This document shows, piece after piece, positions 7,812 through 15,775 of a stretch of 41,802 bases of DNA. Within the stretch, counting starts at the first letter, position 1. Every line of letters begins with the position of its first letter. The notes beneath the pieces are model-generated. The model was given only the letters and a program-made list of their open reading frames with translations, did no database searches and was not told the origin of the DNA. Location of the stretch: NCBI GenBank assembly GCA_010672165.1, contig JAAHHN010000031.1:1-41802 (forward strand). The letters run 5' to 3'. The translations under genes and the position numbers were made by a program. Source of the DNA: Spirulina sp. SIO3F2 (GTDB taxonomy: Bacteria > Cyanobacteriota > Cyanobacteriia > Cyanobacteriales > Spirulinaceae).

Positions 7812-9218
7812 ATGGTTATTGCTCCGTCCCCTACAACTCCAGTTCAAGTTTCCAGTACTCAATCCCTAATCGCTACTCAACGTCAGTTTTTTAACAGTCA
7901 CGCTACCCAAAGCTATGACTTTCGCATTGCTCAGCTTCAGAAACTCCAGGCGGCAATTAAAACCGATGAAGACAAAATTCTGGAGGCGTTGTATCTCGAT
8001 CTCCATAAACCCAAATTTGAGGCAGTTGCAGCAGAGTTGATTTTCAACCTGGAAGAGATTACAGATGCGATTAAGCATCTTAAGCAATGGATGCGACCCA
8101 AACGAGTCAATGCGCCACTCAGTCAACTCCCGGCTAGTGCCAAAATTATGCCTGAACCGCTGGGCGTTGTGTTGATTATTGGCCCTTGGAACTATCCATT
8201 TCAGCTCATGATTGGGCCCTTGGTTGGTGCGATCGCAGCTGGGAATTGTGCCATTCTCAAGCCCTCGGAACTAGCGCCTCACACCTCAGCCGTCATTCAA
8301 GAACTGATTGCCGCGACCTTTGACCCTGAATTTATTACGGTGGTTGAGGGGGATAAAACTGCAACTCAGGATCTTTTACAGCATCGCTTTGACCATATCT
8401 TCTTCACAGGCGGTACTGCAGTGGGCAAAATCATTATGCGGGCTGCGGCTGAGCACCTCACCCCCGTAACGCTGGAACTAGGGGGTAAAAGCCCCTGCAT
8501 TGTTGAACCTGATACCCATCTCGACTACACGGCGCGTCGTATTGCTTGGGGTAAGTTTATGAATGCGGGGCAGACCTGTATTGCTCCTGATTATTTGTTG
8601 GTGCATGAGACGCTCAAAACTGAGCTACTGGAAAAAATTCAGGAGTATGTGCGGGAGTTCTATGGGGATGACCCCGCTCAGAGTGAAGACTATTGCCGGA
8701 TTATTAGCGATCGTCACTTTGAGCGCCTGAGTCAACTGATTAAGACTGGGCAAGTGCTTCTAGGAGGACAAACTATCGCAGCCGAGCGTTATATTGCCCC
8801 TACAGTTCTGGATAATGTCTCCTGGGACGATCCAGTAATGGCTGACGAGATTTTTGGGCCGATTCTGCCTGTTCTAACCTATCGTCATCTGGATGAGGCG
8901 ATTGCCGCCATCAATGCCCGTCCTAAACCCCTAGCCCTCTATCTTTTCTCCCAAAATAAAGCCACCCAAACCCAAGTGCTAGAATCCACTTCCTCAGGTG
9001 GCGTTTGTCTGAACGACACCATAATGCATGGAGGGGTGACAACCTTACCCTTTGGCGGTGTGGGTGAGAGTGGCATCGGCGTCTATCACGGCAAAGCTAG
9101 TTTTGAGACTTTCTCCCATTACAAGAGTGTCCTTAATCGCTCCTTTCTCTTTGATCTTAAGCTACGATATCCTCCCTACGCAGACAAACTAAAGTGGGTC
9201 AAGTTGCTGTTGTCGTAA
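7812..9218 (+). CDS. Aldehyde dehydrogenase, family-3 type (fatty aldehyde or apocarotenal dehydrogenase)
   Basis: A 468-residue NAD(P)-dependent aldehyde dehydrogenase that oxidises aldehydes to carboxylic acids. Key features are IIGPWNYPFQL (about 122-132), LKPSE (149-153), the coenzyme loop FFTGGTAVGK (197-206), the general base E222 in LELGGKSP and the nucleophile C256 in NAGQTCIAPDY. The late blocks EIFGPILPV and LPFGGVGESGIG are also present. Cyanobacterial enzymes of this subfamily (Synechocystis Slr0091, AldE of Synechococcus) oxidise long-chain fatty aldehydes and apocarotenals. That is interesting beside the carotenoid oxygenase about 5 kb away, but the two are not in one operon. 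Its stop lies 2 bases from the stop of the convergent phosphopantetheinyl transferase gene, with no terminator between. Confidence 0.92.
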   Translation: MVIAPSPTTPVQVSSTQSLIATQRQFFNSHATQSYDFRIAQLQKLQAAIKTDEDKILEALYLDLHKPKFEAVAAELIFNLEEITDAIKHLKQWMRPKRVNAPLSQLPASAKIMPEPLGVVLIIGPWNYPFQLMIGPLVGAIAAGNCAILKPSELAPHTSAVIQELIAATFDPEFITVVEGDKTATQDLLQHRFDHIFFTGGTAVGKIIMRAAAEHLTPVTLELGGKSPCIVEPDTHLDYTARRIAWGKFMNAGQTCIAPDYLLVHETLKTELLEKIQEYVREFYGDDPAQSEDYCRIISDRHFERLSQLIKTGQVLLGGQTIAAERYIAPTVLDNVSWDDPVMADEIFGPILPVLTYRHLDEAIAAINARPKPLALYLFSQNKATQTQVLESTSSGGVCLNDTIMHGGVTTLPFGGVGESGIGVYHGKASFETFSHYKSVLNRSFLFDLKLRYPPYADKLKWVKLLLS

Positions 9219-9220
9219 GG

Positions 9221-9937
9221 CTAAGGCTGACATTGCTTTTGAATCACTGTGGGTAATTGCCGCAAGATGATTTGGGTTGGGGGGGGAATAGTCTTCCTCT
9301 GGCCAGGTATTTGTAAGGACACCGCACCAGCGTAGTTCGGAATATGGTCAAGGTCACGAATTTCCCATTGTCCTTGACCATTGGTAACACTTTGATGGGA
9401 CTGATGAACTGCCAATTCTAGATTAGGTAAACCTTGCAGGCCTTGGCCAGTTGCTTTCAGGAAAGCTTCTTTGCGTGTCCAGAGTTTGAAGAACGCGGTT
9501 GTTTGTTCATGGGGCGGTAAGGCCTTGAGCGCTTGAGACTCAGATTGACGAAAAAAACGTTCTGCCAGTGCAAGCCAGCTTTTGGTGGCCTGGATTTGTT
9601 CAATATCAACACCGATCGCGCGATCGCGTACGACTGCGATGACCAACCAATCCCCACTATGAGAAATATTAAACTGCACTGGATGCTCAGCAAGATAGGG
9701 TTTACCCCGCGTTTCGTATTGAAACTGCACGGCAGCAGCGGCTTCTCCCACATATGCTGCAAGTAAATAACGTAGTTTGCCCCGTGCCCAGATGTAGCGG
9801 AGGCGATCGCGGACTTTAATAAACCGTTGCATCCGTGCTTGTTCGGCTGGATTTAGCACAGATAAATAACCAGATTCCGCACCAGGGACGAATTGATCTG
9901 TCCAAAGGTGAACAGTATCAGCGTCAATAGACATCAT
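9221..9937 (-). CDS. 4'-phosphopantetheinyl transferase (Sfp/HetI type)
   Basis: A 238-residue Sfp-class transferase that moves phosphopantetheine from coenzyme A onto acyl- or peptidyl-carrier proteins. The substrate and magnesium motifs are visible: NISHSGDW (90-97), GVDIEQ with D111 and E113, and WTRKEAFLKATG (153-164) with E157. Length is normal for the class, about double the AcpS type. In cyanobacteria the single broad-range Sfp/HetI-like enzyme activates fatty-acid, polyketide and heterocyst-glycolipid carrier proteins. No synthase genes are nearby, so it is probably the general enzyme. MMSID gives two adjacent ATG start options. It is convergent with the dehydrogenase gene. Confidence 0.93.
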   Translation of the reverse strand: MMSIDADTVHLWTDQFVPGAESGYLSVLNPAEQARMQRFIKVRDRLRYIWARGKLRYLLAAYVGEAAAAVQFQYETRGKPYLAEHPVQFNISHSGDWLVIAVVRDRAIGVDIEQIQATKSWLALAERFFRQSESQALKALPPHEQTTAFFKLWTRKEAFLKATGQGLQGLPNLELAVHQSHQSVTNGQGQWEIRDLDHIPNYAGAVSLQIPGQRKTIPPPTQIILRQLPTVIQKQCQP

Positions 9938-10012
9938 GATTGCTCAGGGTCACGCACCAATTATATACCGAGCATCATGATGATATGGATAGGGGCCAAA
10001 CACAAATCGGCC

Positions 10013-10044
10013 AAAAAAATGACAGGGGGGAGAGCTCCCTGCCA
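10013..10044 (-). terminator. Intrinsic terminator downstream of the GT41 gene
   Basis: On the minus strand TGGCAGGG pairs with CCCTGTCA around an AGCTCTCCC loop and is followed by TTTTTTT. It sits about 180 bases past the GT41 stop and before the phosphopantetheinyl transferase start. A second small palindrome, ttccgt-aaaaac-acggaa, lies nearer the gene at about 10200-10217 but has no T tail. Confidence 0.65.
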
Positions 10045-10225
10045 TTACTTTGCTGACTGTCACTCATATAGTGTAATCATGAAAGCTGCGATTGAGCACC
10101 CCTAAATCTCTCAAAAATGATTAAGTATCTTAAAATTTTTTGCGCTGGGCTTGATCTAAGTAAAAATACGGATAAAAATCGAGAAGGCTAAATGCGAATT
10201 TCCGTAAAAACACGGAAGTCCAGAT

Positions 10226-12466
10226 TTACTCTATTGTTTGCTCTGCCTGCAACCGCTCAACATAGTCTGCCCACATTTGCTCATAAGCCTGTTCCATATC
10301 TCGCGCAAACTGCCGTCCATTCCACAGGGGTGCATGGCGGCGTGATTGCTGGAGTTGCCGGGCTACCTGTTGCCGCAGTTGGTGATCAGTTCCCAAGCGA
10401 ACGCCCCATTCCACATATTCCTCGGCGCTATAGGCGATCCCGGCCTCAACCCCAACATTTTTGAGCATGGTGTAGCTGTTACGCGCAGAAAACTGTTCCC
10501 CGACTCGGGTAACGAGGGGAATGCCGAGCCAAAGAGTTTCCATCGTGGTGGTTGCACCATTGTAGGGGTAGGTATCTAGCACAATATCAGCGAGGACTTG
10601 CATGTTGGCCCGGTGGGTGATTTCGAGGGCATCATCTGCAATAAATTTGAGGCGATCGTGGTCTACACCCACTTCATCAGCTAACTGCAAAACAGCCAGT
10701 TGTAAATCTTGGTTAACTGAAGCCCCCTTAATACAGAAATAGCTGTCTGAGACTTGAGCGATAATCTGTAATTGCAATCGCATGATATCGGGATTTCGCT
10801 TATAACCTTTCTGCACGCTGTAAAAAACGACTGCATCAGGAGGGATATTAAGCAATGAGCGACGTAAGCTTGGAATACCAACCTCGAACCCATCCATTGC
10901 AATATAACTGTTAGGCAAACGCACAATACGTTCCTGATAATAGCTTTGTGCATCCTGTGGTAGGACATACGCATCGGCAACAAAGTAATCAATTGTAGGT
11001 AGCCCTGAGGCATCCCAGCCCAACCAAGTAGCTTGCACTGGGGCAGGTTTTAGCATGATGACATCATTGATCGTATCAGTCGTCAGGCTATCGAGTTCAA
11101 TTAGCACATCAATTTCGTCTTCAAATATTGCTTTGGCTAGGGCTACAGCTTTATTTGACCTAACAGCCTTTTTGACACGGGAACAATACCAATCTTGAAG
11201 TTTATCCGCCGATGTATTCCCTTGGACAAGATAGGCATAAAAATCAAATTTTTCCCAGTTTTGGTGTTCAAATAGAGATCGAGCCAACCATCCTACAGAA
11301 TGTCTTCTCAGACAAAACGATAAAAAACCGATACGAAGCTTCCGCGTTTTTGTTCTATGTCGAAGTCGATCGAAATGTCCCGCTTGGTAACGGTTGATTT
11401 TCTCTCTGAGATGCATTTCAAATTGATTCTGACAAAGTTTGGCTATACTATTTTGTAATGCACGGTTTTCCTTTGGGGAATCCCTATAGTATGGGTTGAA
11501 GAAACAGGCGTTAACCAAGCGGGAATTCTGAACAGGATTCAAGTCTAAGTCCTGTATTGTCTGCACACGAGCTAAAAGTTGATAATGCTCATTAAGCGAT
11601 TCGAGCACATTGCTCCAATGTCCACCCGTAATTGAGTAGCCTTTCAACAGAATCTTATTGGCATGGATACGGTCGATAAGGTTATCCACACAGTTAAGAT
11701 ACTCTTTTGCGGCTTGAATTCCTTTCTCATACTGATTAGAATCTTGGTAGAAAGCCGCTAAACGACCAGTAAACTCCACTTCACTCGGATCAAGCGCCCT
11801 GGCAATTTCGCACAAACAGGCTGCATAGTCAGGATGTCCTCCGAAATAAGCAAGATTCATTGAACTGACGAAAATTGCTTTGGCTAACTTGTTTCTTAAC
11901 TCAAAATCACCAAGGCTTGAGATACTGGAGCGGAGTAGATCGAGAGTAATATCTGCTTTGGGTTCTTCCGCGACTAAAATCTCCAGCACATTCACCAATT
12001 GCTCTTGATCCAGTAGAGTAGGGGCTTTTTGGACAACATCAATAAATTCTTGATGATTAAGATCAGCTAACTGATATTGCTTTGAGTGGCAGTTCAACTG
12101 GAGAAGACTTAGAAAGTTGGATATATTAAAATCGATCTCTTGAATTTGTTTTCGCAGCACTGTTGCCTGAGTAAAATTCGAGCTACCTTCTTGATAAGAT
12201 GCTTCTTTCTCCAAGATCTCCAAGAGTTTTCTTTGATTAGACTCTGCTGTTGAATCCCCCTCTGATAGCAACAGATATAACCAAGTTGATGTTGCAGCTT
12301 CTTCTTGACCGTCTAAAAGAAGAATTAACCCAAGATATAGATAGTTGGATTCTTCTTCTGAACCAAGTTCAATCGCTTTCTCATAACATTGAATTGCCAA
12401 GCCGTAGTTATTATTTTGATAAGCTTCTTGCGCTTGATAAATATATGTTGCAGTGTATTGACTCAA
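10226..12466 (-). CDS. TPR-containing GT41 (SPINDLY/O-GlcNAc transferase-like) glycosyltransferase
   Basis: A 746-residue protein. The N-terminal half (about 1-360) is helical with TPR-like units, first AQEAYQNNNYGLAIQCYEKAIELG. The C-terminal half is a GT-B catalytic domain of the SPINDLY/OGT family: RKLRIGFLSFCLRRHSVGWL, DVLIELDSLTTDTI, PAPVQATWLGWDASGLPTIDYFVAD, YSVQKGYKRNPDIM, VLADIVLDTYPYNGATTTMETLWLGIPLVT and RVGEQFSARNSYTML. These are the sugar-nucleotide-binding and HAT-like segments of family 41, which glycosylates Ser/Thr of proteins. It lies 117 bases downstream of pilA on the same strand, behind a terminator, which suggests pilin or surface-protein glycosylation (inference). Composition is more AT-rich than its right-hand neighbours. 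Confidence 0.88.
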   Translation of the reverse strand: MSQYTATYIYQAQEAYQNNNYGLAIQCYEKAIELGSEEESNYLYLGLILLLDGQEEAATSTWLYLLLSEGDSTAESNQRKLLEILEKEASYQEGSSNFTQATVLRKQIQEIDFNISNFLSLLQLNCHSKQYQLADLNHQEFIDVVQKAPTLLDQEQLVNVLEILVAEEPKADITLDLLRSSISSLGDFELRNKLAKAIFVSSMNLAYFGGHPDYAACLCEIARALDPSEVEFTGRLAAFYQDSNQYEKGIQAAKEYLNCVDNLIDRIHANKILLKGYSITGGHWSNVLESLNEHYQLLARVQTIQDLDLNPVQNSRLVNACFFNPYYRDSPKENRALQNSIAKLCQNQFEMHLREKINRYQAGHFDRLRHRTKTRKLRIGFLSFCLRRHSVGWLARSLFEHQNWEKFDFYAYLVQGNTSADKLQDWYCSRVKKAVRSNKAVALAKAIFEDEIDVLIELDSLTTDTINDVIMLKPAPVQATWLGWDASGLPTIDYFVADAYVLPQDAQSYYQERIVRLPNSYIAMDGFEVGIPSLRRSLLNIPPDAVVFYSVQKGYKRNPDIMRLQLQIIAQVSDSYFCIKGASVNQDLQLAVLQLADEVGVDHDRLKFIADDALEITHRANMQVLADIVLDTYPYNGATTTMETLWLGIPLVTRVGEQFSARNSYTMLKNVGVEAGIAYSAEEYVEWGVRLGTDHQLRQQVARQLQQSRRHAPLWNGRQFARDMEQAYEQMWADYVERLQAEQTIE

Positions 12467-12511
12467 TTGCTCAACTCCATAACAAATTCATCACAGTTTG
12501 ATTTCATAGAA

Positions 12512-12546
12512 AACAAAAAAGAGAGTCATAATACATAGACTCTCCT
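12512..12546 (-). terminator. Terminator/attenuator between pilA and the GT41 gene
   Basis: GAGAGTC (12521-12527) pairs with GACTCTC (12538-12544) and, on the minus strand, is followed by a TTTTTTG run. It follows pilA but precedes the co-directional GT41 gene by only about 45 bases. It probably gives abundant pilA transcript and reduced read-through into the glycosyltransferase. Confidence 0.7.
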
Positions 12547-12583
12547 AAAAATATATATAAATTCGGCTCAAACAGTGCCGAAC

Positions 12584-13216
12584 CTATTGTCCAAGCGCTT
12601 TCCAGCCGTCAGCTTGAATAAGGTTAGCAACACCAGTACAAGTTGTGGAGGCTGCTGCATTCCCAAGCGCTGTTGGTGGAGCAGTAGCATTAAGCAAAGC
12701 ATTGGCATCACCAGGATTATCAGACCACGGCTGATTCGATTCGCAGACCACTGTTACAGTCGTCACTTCGCTAGCCGCAGGGTTGTTGGGATCTGAAAAA
12801 CCAGTTGCCGCAACACCTACATAACCTTTGAGCGCTACGTTCTTGGGTACACCGTACACAGCAACAGCATCATAGCGATCAGCTGCAGCATCACCTGTGC
12901 CAACATTCCCTCTCATGATGTAGTTATAGTTGGTTGTTGAAGTTTGGATACCTAAGCCTAAGGTTACGATGTCGGTTGTGAAGCGGCTAGCTTCCAGAGC
13001 AAAGGACTGTTGTCCCCGAACCAAGGCTCCCACATTGTTGCGAGCTTCAGACTGCTTTGCTTTGTTGGCTTGACCTAGAAGAGAAGGCAGCGCAATAGCA
13101 GCCAGAATACCGATAATGATGATTACGACGAGGAGTTCGATGAGGGTGAAACCTTCGTCAGCCTGCTTGCGGCTGTTGAGGAAGTTCAAAAACTTCACTT
13201 GTAATGCTTTTTGCAT
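12584..13216 (-). CDS. pilA: Type IV major pilin-like protein (PilA)
   Basis: A 210-residue prepilin. A charged leader (1-22) ends in E-G, then the mature N-terminus FTLIELLVVIIIIGILAAIALP. PilD would cleave between G22 and F23, and glutamate 5 of the mature protein is present. The hydrophobic helix is followed by NKAKQSEARNNVGALVRGQQSFALE, the usual cyanobacterial PilA sequence. The C-terminal part is Ala/Thr/Asn-rich with two well-spaced cysteines (VVCESNQPW and STTCTG) that could close the D-loop. Type IV pili drive twitching/gliding and DNA uptake. A strong ribosome site precedes the ATG. It is followed by a terminator and then the GT41 glycosyltransferase gene. Confidence 0.93.
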   Translation of the reverse strand: MQKALQVKFLNFLNSRKQADEGFTLIELLVVIIIIGILAAIALPSLLGQANKAKQSEARNNVGALVRGQQSFALEASRFTTDIVTLGLGIQTSTTNYNYIMRGNVGTGDAAADRYDAVAVYGVPKNVALKGYVGVAATGFSDPNNPAASEVTTVTVVCESNQPWSDNPGDANALLNATAPPTALGNAAASTTCTGVANLIQADGWKALGQ

Positions 13217-13225
13217 GGGGGGATG

Positions 13226-13233
13226 CTCTCCTT
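13226..13233 (-). promoter_or_regulatory. Strong Shine-Dalgarno of pilA
   Basis: AAGGAGAG on the minus strand lies 9 bases before the ATG at 13216. It is one of the best ribosome sites in the window, consistent with high pilin expression. Confidence 0.75.
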
Positions 13234-13515
13234 AATAGAAATTGATGTTTAGCGTCTTTCTACAGAAAAGGATACCCAGATGTGGGCTGTAACCTATCAC
13301 TAGGGCAAAAGTTTTTTTGACAGGGTAGATTGTGTTCATGCGTACGCACACCGTCTACGCTGGCTAAGTCGTGCTCACACGCTTTTTAGTCATGCTTTGC
13401 ATAAGGAAATTGCTTCATCATTAAGATGTGCAACAGTTCAACTGCTTCACTCATCCCATCGGCCTCCCCCTCTACAATGAAGAGTGATTCTTTAAAAACG
13501 TGAATTTCAAAATCC

Positions 13516-14037
13516 ATGCCTCGGACTCAGCGCAACGACAACTTTATTGACAAAAGCTTTACGGTGATGGCAGACCTTATCTTGAAGCTGCTGCCCACCA
13601 ACCCCAAAGCCAAAGAAGCCTTTGCTTACTATCGAGATGGCATGTCTGCTCAGGCCGATGGCGAATATGCAGAGGCGATGGAGAACTATGCCGAAGCCCT
13701 GAAACTGGAAGAGAATACTACCGATCGCAGTTATATTCTCTATAACATGGCGCTGATCCATGCCAGCAACGGTGAGCATGAAGAAGCCCTCGAGCATTAT
13801 CACCAAGCTATTGAACTCAATCCCCGGATGCCCCAAGCCCTCAATAATGTGGCGGTTATTTATCACTACCAAGGAGAACGGGCTAAAGAAGCAGGTGAGG
13901 CTGATGTTGCGGAAGGCCTCTTTGATCGCGCCGCCGAATATTGGAAGCAAGCGATCCGCATTGCCCCCAATAACTATATTGAGGCTCAAAATTGGCTGAA
14001 GACGACTGGACGGTCTGAAATCGATGTGCTGATTTAG
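13516..14037 (+). CDS. ycf3: Photosystem I assembly protein Ycf3
   Basis: A 173-residue TPR protein required for assembly or stability of photosystem I at the thylakoid membrane. The start [20 protein letters not shown] is diagnostic. Three TPR units follow: [56 protein letters not shown], and [16 protein letters not shown] with [20 protein letters not shown]. The C-terminal [10 protein letters not shown] is also near-invariant. Length equals that of plastid and cyanobacterial Ycf3. It is transcribed alone on the plus strand, divergent from pilA, with the control regions of both in 13217-13515. Confidence 0.97.
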   Translation: MPRTQRNDNFIDKSFTVMADLILKLLPTNPKAKEAFAYYRDGMSAQADGEYAEAMENYAEALKLEENTTDRSYILYNMALIHASNGEHEEALEHYHQAIELNPRMPQALNNVAVIYHYQGERAKEAGEADVAEGLFDRAAEYWKQAIRIAPNNYIEAQNWLKTTGRSEIDVLI

Positions 14038-14104
14038 GATGTGTCATTAGTTAACCCCAGAAGTCTGATGGGACAAGGGATAGAGGATCCGACTCAAAAA
14101 AAGT

Positions 14105-14162
14105 AAAAAAGGGGCTGTAAGTCAGTCACAGCAAGAGTTTAAAGTCTAACTAATACAGCCCC
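14105..14162 (-). terminator. Long-loop hairpin terminator after the 72-aa gene
   Basis: ggggctgta (14111-14119) pairs perfectly with tacagcccc (14154-14162). Reading on the minus strand the stem is followed by TTTTTT. The loop is about 34 bases. It starts at the stop codon of the small minus-strand gene and may also block convergent transcription from ycf3. Confidence 0.6.
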
Positions 14163-14380
14163 TAGTGGCTATTGCGGGGGAGGGAGAGTCGACCCGACCC
14201 TATCGTGCCTAAAATTTGATCGACAGCCTGGCACTCAGCAGAATTAAGATCGCGGTCAAGATCAAGTAAGGCGGCCATAAAATTGTAGCGATCGGCTTCA
14301 GTCACCACTTGGTTGGCGATCGCCCTGGTAAACATTAGAGCGATGGGCTGAGGAATTGGCAATATAGAGGCAGTCATCAT
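14162..14380 (-). CDS. Conserved small cyanobacterial protein of unknown function
   Basis: A 72-residue protein beginning MMTASILPIPQPIALMF; the second Met is an equally good start. The core ANQVVTEADRYNFMAALLDL, then SAECQAVDQILGTIGSGRL, resembles a family of small helical cyanobacterial proteins with the pattern ITxADxxxLMxALL...L(S/N)xxExxxIDxIxxxLxxGxLxL. No catalytic residues, membrane span or signal peptide are seen. It is a single gene, convergent with ycf3 and sharing the hairpin at 14105-14162. Function unknown. Confidence 0.6.
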   Translation of the reverse strand: MMTASILPIPQPIALMFTRAIANQVVTEADRYNFMAALLDLDRDLNSAECQAVDQILGTIGSGRLSLPRNSH

Positions 14381-14572
14381 CGTCGGTCAAAGCCACAACA
14401 TCACGGTTAACATAACTCTAGTTTCAAAGAATTTGCCGCCTTCCTCTGTGATACCTTGCGATGGAAGATTGTGAAGTTTATTGGCTATTGAGGTGAGGGG
14501 GGATGCCCCTCATCTGTGATGGGGCGACCTCAATCAAGTGATATGCCTCACATCGTATAATTGGCTCAAAAA

Positions 14573-14605
14573 CAAAAAAACCCATCAAACTAACTTGATG
14601 GGTTT
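14573..14605 (-). terminator. Terminator of the tRNA-fMet gene
   Basis: On the minus strand AACCCATCAA pairs with TTGATGGGTT around a 6-base loop and is followed by a T7 run. It lies directly downstream of the tRNA 3' end. Confidence 0.85.
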
Positions 14606-14618
14606 TCTTGTTTTAACT

Positions 14619-14695
<77 letters not shown>

Positions 14696-14708
14696 TCGCT
14701 TGTTCATT

Positions 14709-14714
14709 AGTATA
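14709..14714 (-). promoter_or_regulatory. Probable -10 element of the tRNA-fMet gene
   Basis: TATACT on the minus strand lies 14 bases before the mature 5' end of the tRNA, a suitable position for a -10 box with a short leader. No clear TTGACA was found at the right spacing. Confidence 0.4.
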
Positions 14715-15028
14715 GCGCAAAAATCACACACTTACCGATTCTATCAAAAAAACTGCCGTCAAAAGTTTAGCGAGACGCTTTGACAACAAAAAGAACCCGT
14801 GTAGAAAGAAACGTAGTGCCTAGACACCATCCAACCAATAACCTTAGCTGGATGCAGATCGATTTAAAGAACGAAACCCAAAAATAGCAAGTACTGAATA
14901 CTCTTTATCCGTCGTTCAATAAACCTATCGAGGCGTGTCATGGCACTATAATACGCTTAAGAGATTTTATGGGTTGATACTCTTTAGCTGGGACTAGACT
15001 CAGCCTATGATGCGTACAAAATCATTGA
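14715..15028. other. Intergenic region between tRNA-fMet and the lipoprotein gene
   Basis: About 310 bases with no supportable gene. A TATAAT hexamer at 14947-14952 on the plus strand has no good -35 partner and no downstream gene in that direction. Nothing else stands out. Confidence 0.4.
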
Positions 15029-15532
15029 TTACTGACCAGCATTTGCCTTGGCGTAGTCTAAATACCCTGTATATTCAGTGACTTTTGCTTGGGCTGTCGC
15101 ATGATTGGTATCCCCCGCAGGGACTTGCTGCATTAGGGCGATCGCCTCTTGCCAACCCGTCACAACCGCTTGCCACTCCTCTACGCTTTTGGCAGTTTGA
15201 ACTGCTTCAGCCGTACTCATTGCCTTATTCACAGCATCTCGAAAGGGCGTTTGAGATTGCGGCACATTGGGCACAGACGCAGGCGCTTGGGCTGGAGCTG
15301 CATTAGGACCTGCCGGAGGAGCATTGGGATCAGCCGGAGCACCCGCTGCATTAGGATCTGCTGGAGGAGCATTGGGGTTAGCCGGAGCACCCGCGACAGG
15401 TTGAGGCGGGGGCGTTTCTTCAGCCGCAAACGGATTGATTGAGTTGATGAACTGACAACCAGCCAACAGGGAAATCCAGATAACAGCTAAGACTGGTGTC
15501 ACAGAAGAGCGGTTCATGGGCAATAATCTCAA
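15029..15532 (-). CDS. Putative lipoprotein with a Pro/Ala-rich linker
   Basis: A 167-residue protein. A hydrophobic signal peptide ends in the lipobox SLLAGC, so C26 is the predicted acylated residue and the protein should be membrane-anchored on the outer face. Residues about 37-92 are a flexible Pro/Ala/Asn linker containing a 16-residue repeat. The C-terminal domain (about 95-167) is helical: FRDAVNKAMSTAEAVQTAKS, WQEAIALMQQVPAGD, then AQAKVTEYTGYLDYAKANAGQ. That last pattern (WxxAIxLMxxVPxxxxxxxxAxxKVxEYxxxLxYA) recurs in cyanobacterial proteins of unknown function and resembles a TPR half. The start may be the second Met (15517). Function unknown. Confidence 0.75.
   Translation of the reverse strand: MRLLPMNRSSVTPVLAVIWISLLAGCQFINSINPFAAEETPPPQPVAGAPANPNAPPADPNAAGAPADPNAPPAGPNAAPAQAPASVPNVPQSQTPFRDAVNKAMSTAEAVQTAKSVEEWQAVVTGWQEAIALMQQVPAGDTNHATAQAKVTEYTGYLDYAKANAGQ
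15301..15396. repeat. Two tandem 48-bp repeats inside the lipoprotein linker
   Basis: The units starting cattagga at 15301 and 15349 differ at about six of 48 positions. They encode 16-residue blocks of the type APADPNAPPAGPNA. A partial further unit flanks them. This is a coding minisatellite that can vary linker length. Confidence 0.7.
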
Positions 15533-15606
15533 GCGTAAACGTAGTGCAATGGATGCGTAGGGTTATTTTAGCGGAAGCCAGAGGGTAATGTTGAGTGCAT
15601 TATAAA

Positions 15607-15772
15607 GTTCAGGGTTCAGAGTTCAAAGTTCAAAGTTTCTTGCTTCAAATGCTGTGTTCTCACGTTCGAGACTCAGTATTTATAGGACTCGTGAACTGAT
15701 GTCTTGGGTCGGATTGCCAAACTCTAGAGTTGGAATTGTTCAACCTTGAACCTTGAACTCTGCACTCTGAAC
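15607..15772. repeat. Imperfect 27-bp inverted repeat at the 3' end of the serine hydrolase gene
   Basis: The left arm 15607-15633 (gttcagggttcagagttc...) is complementary to the right arm 15746-15772 at 24 of 27 positions. The arms themselves are built from agttcaa/ttgaact heptamers. About 112 bases lie between them, including a 12-bp palindrome aactctagagtt near 15719-15730. It could be a small dispersed element or a long hairpin in the 3' untranslated region; the right arm ends 4 bases from the stop codon. Confidence 0.6.
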
Positions 15773-15775
15773 TCC

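Noticed and set aside
14947-14952. TATAAT as a plus-strand promoter
   Set aside because: No suitable -35 element and no downstream plus-strand gene or RNA for which it could serve.
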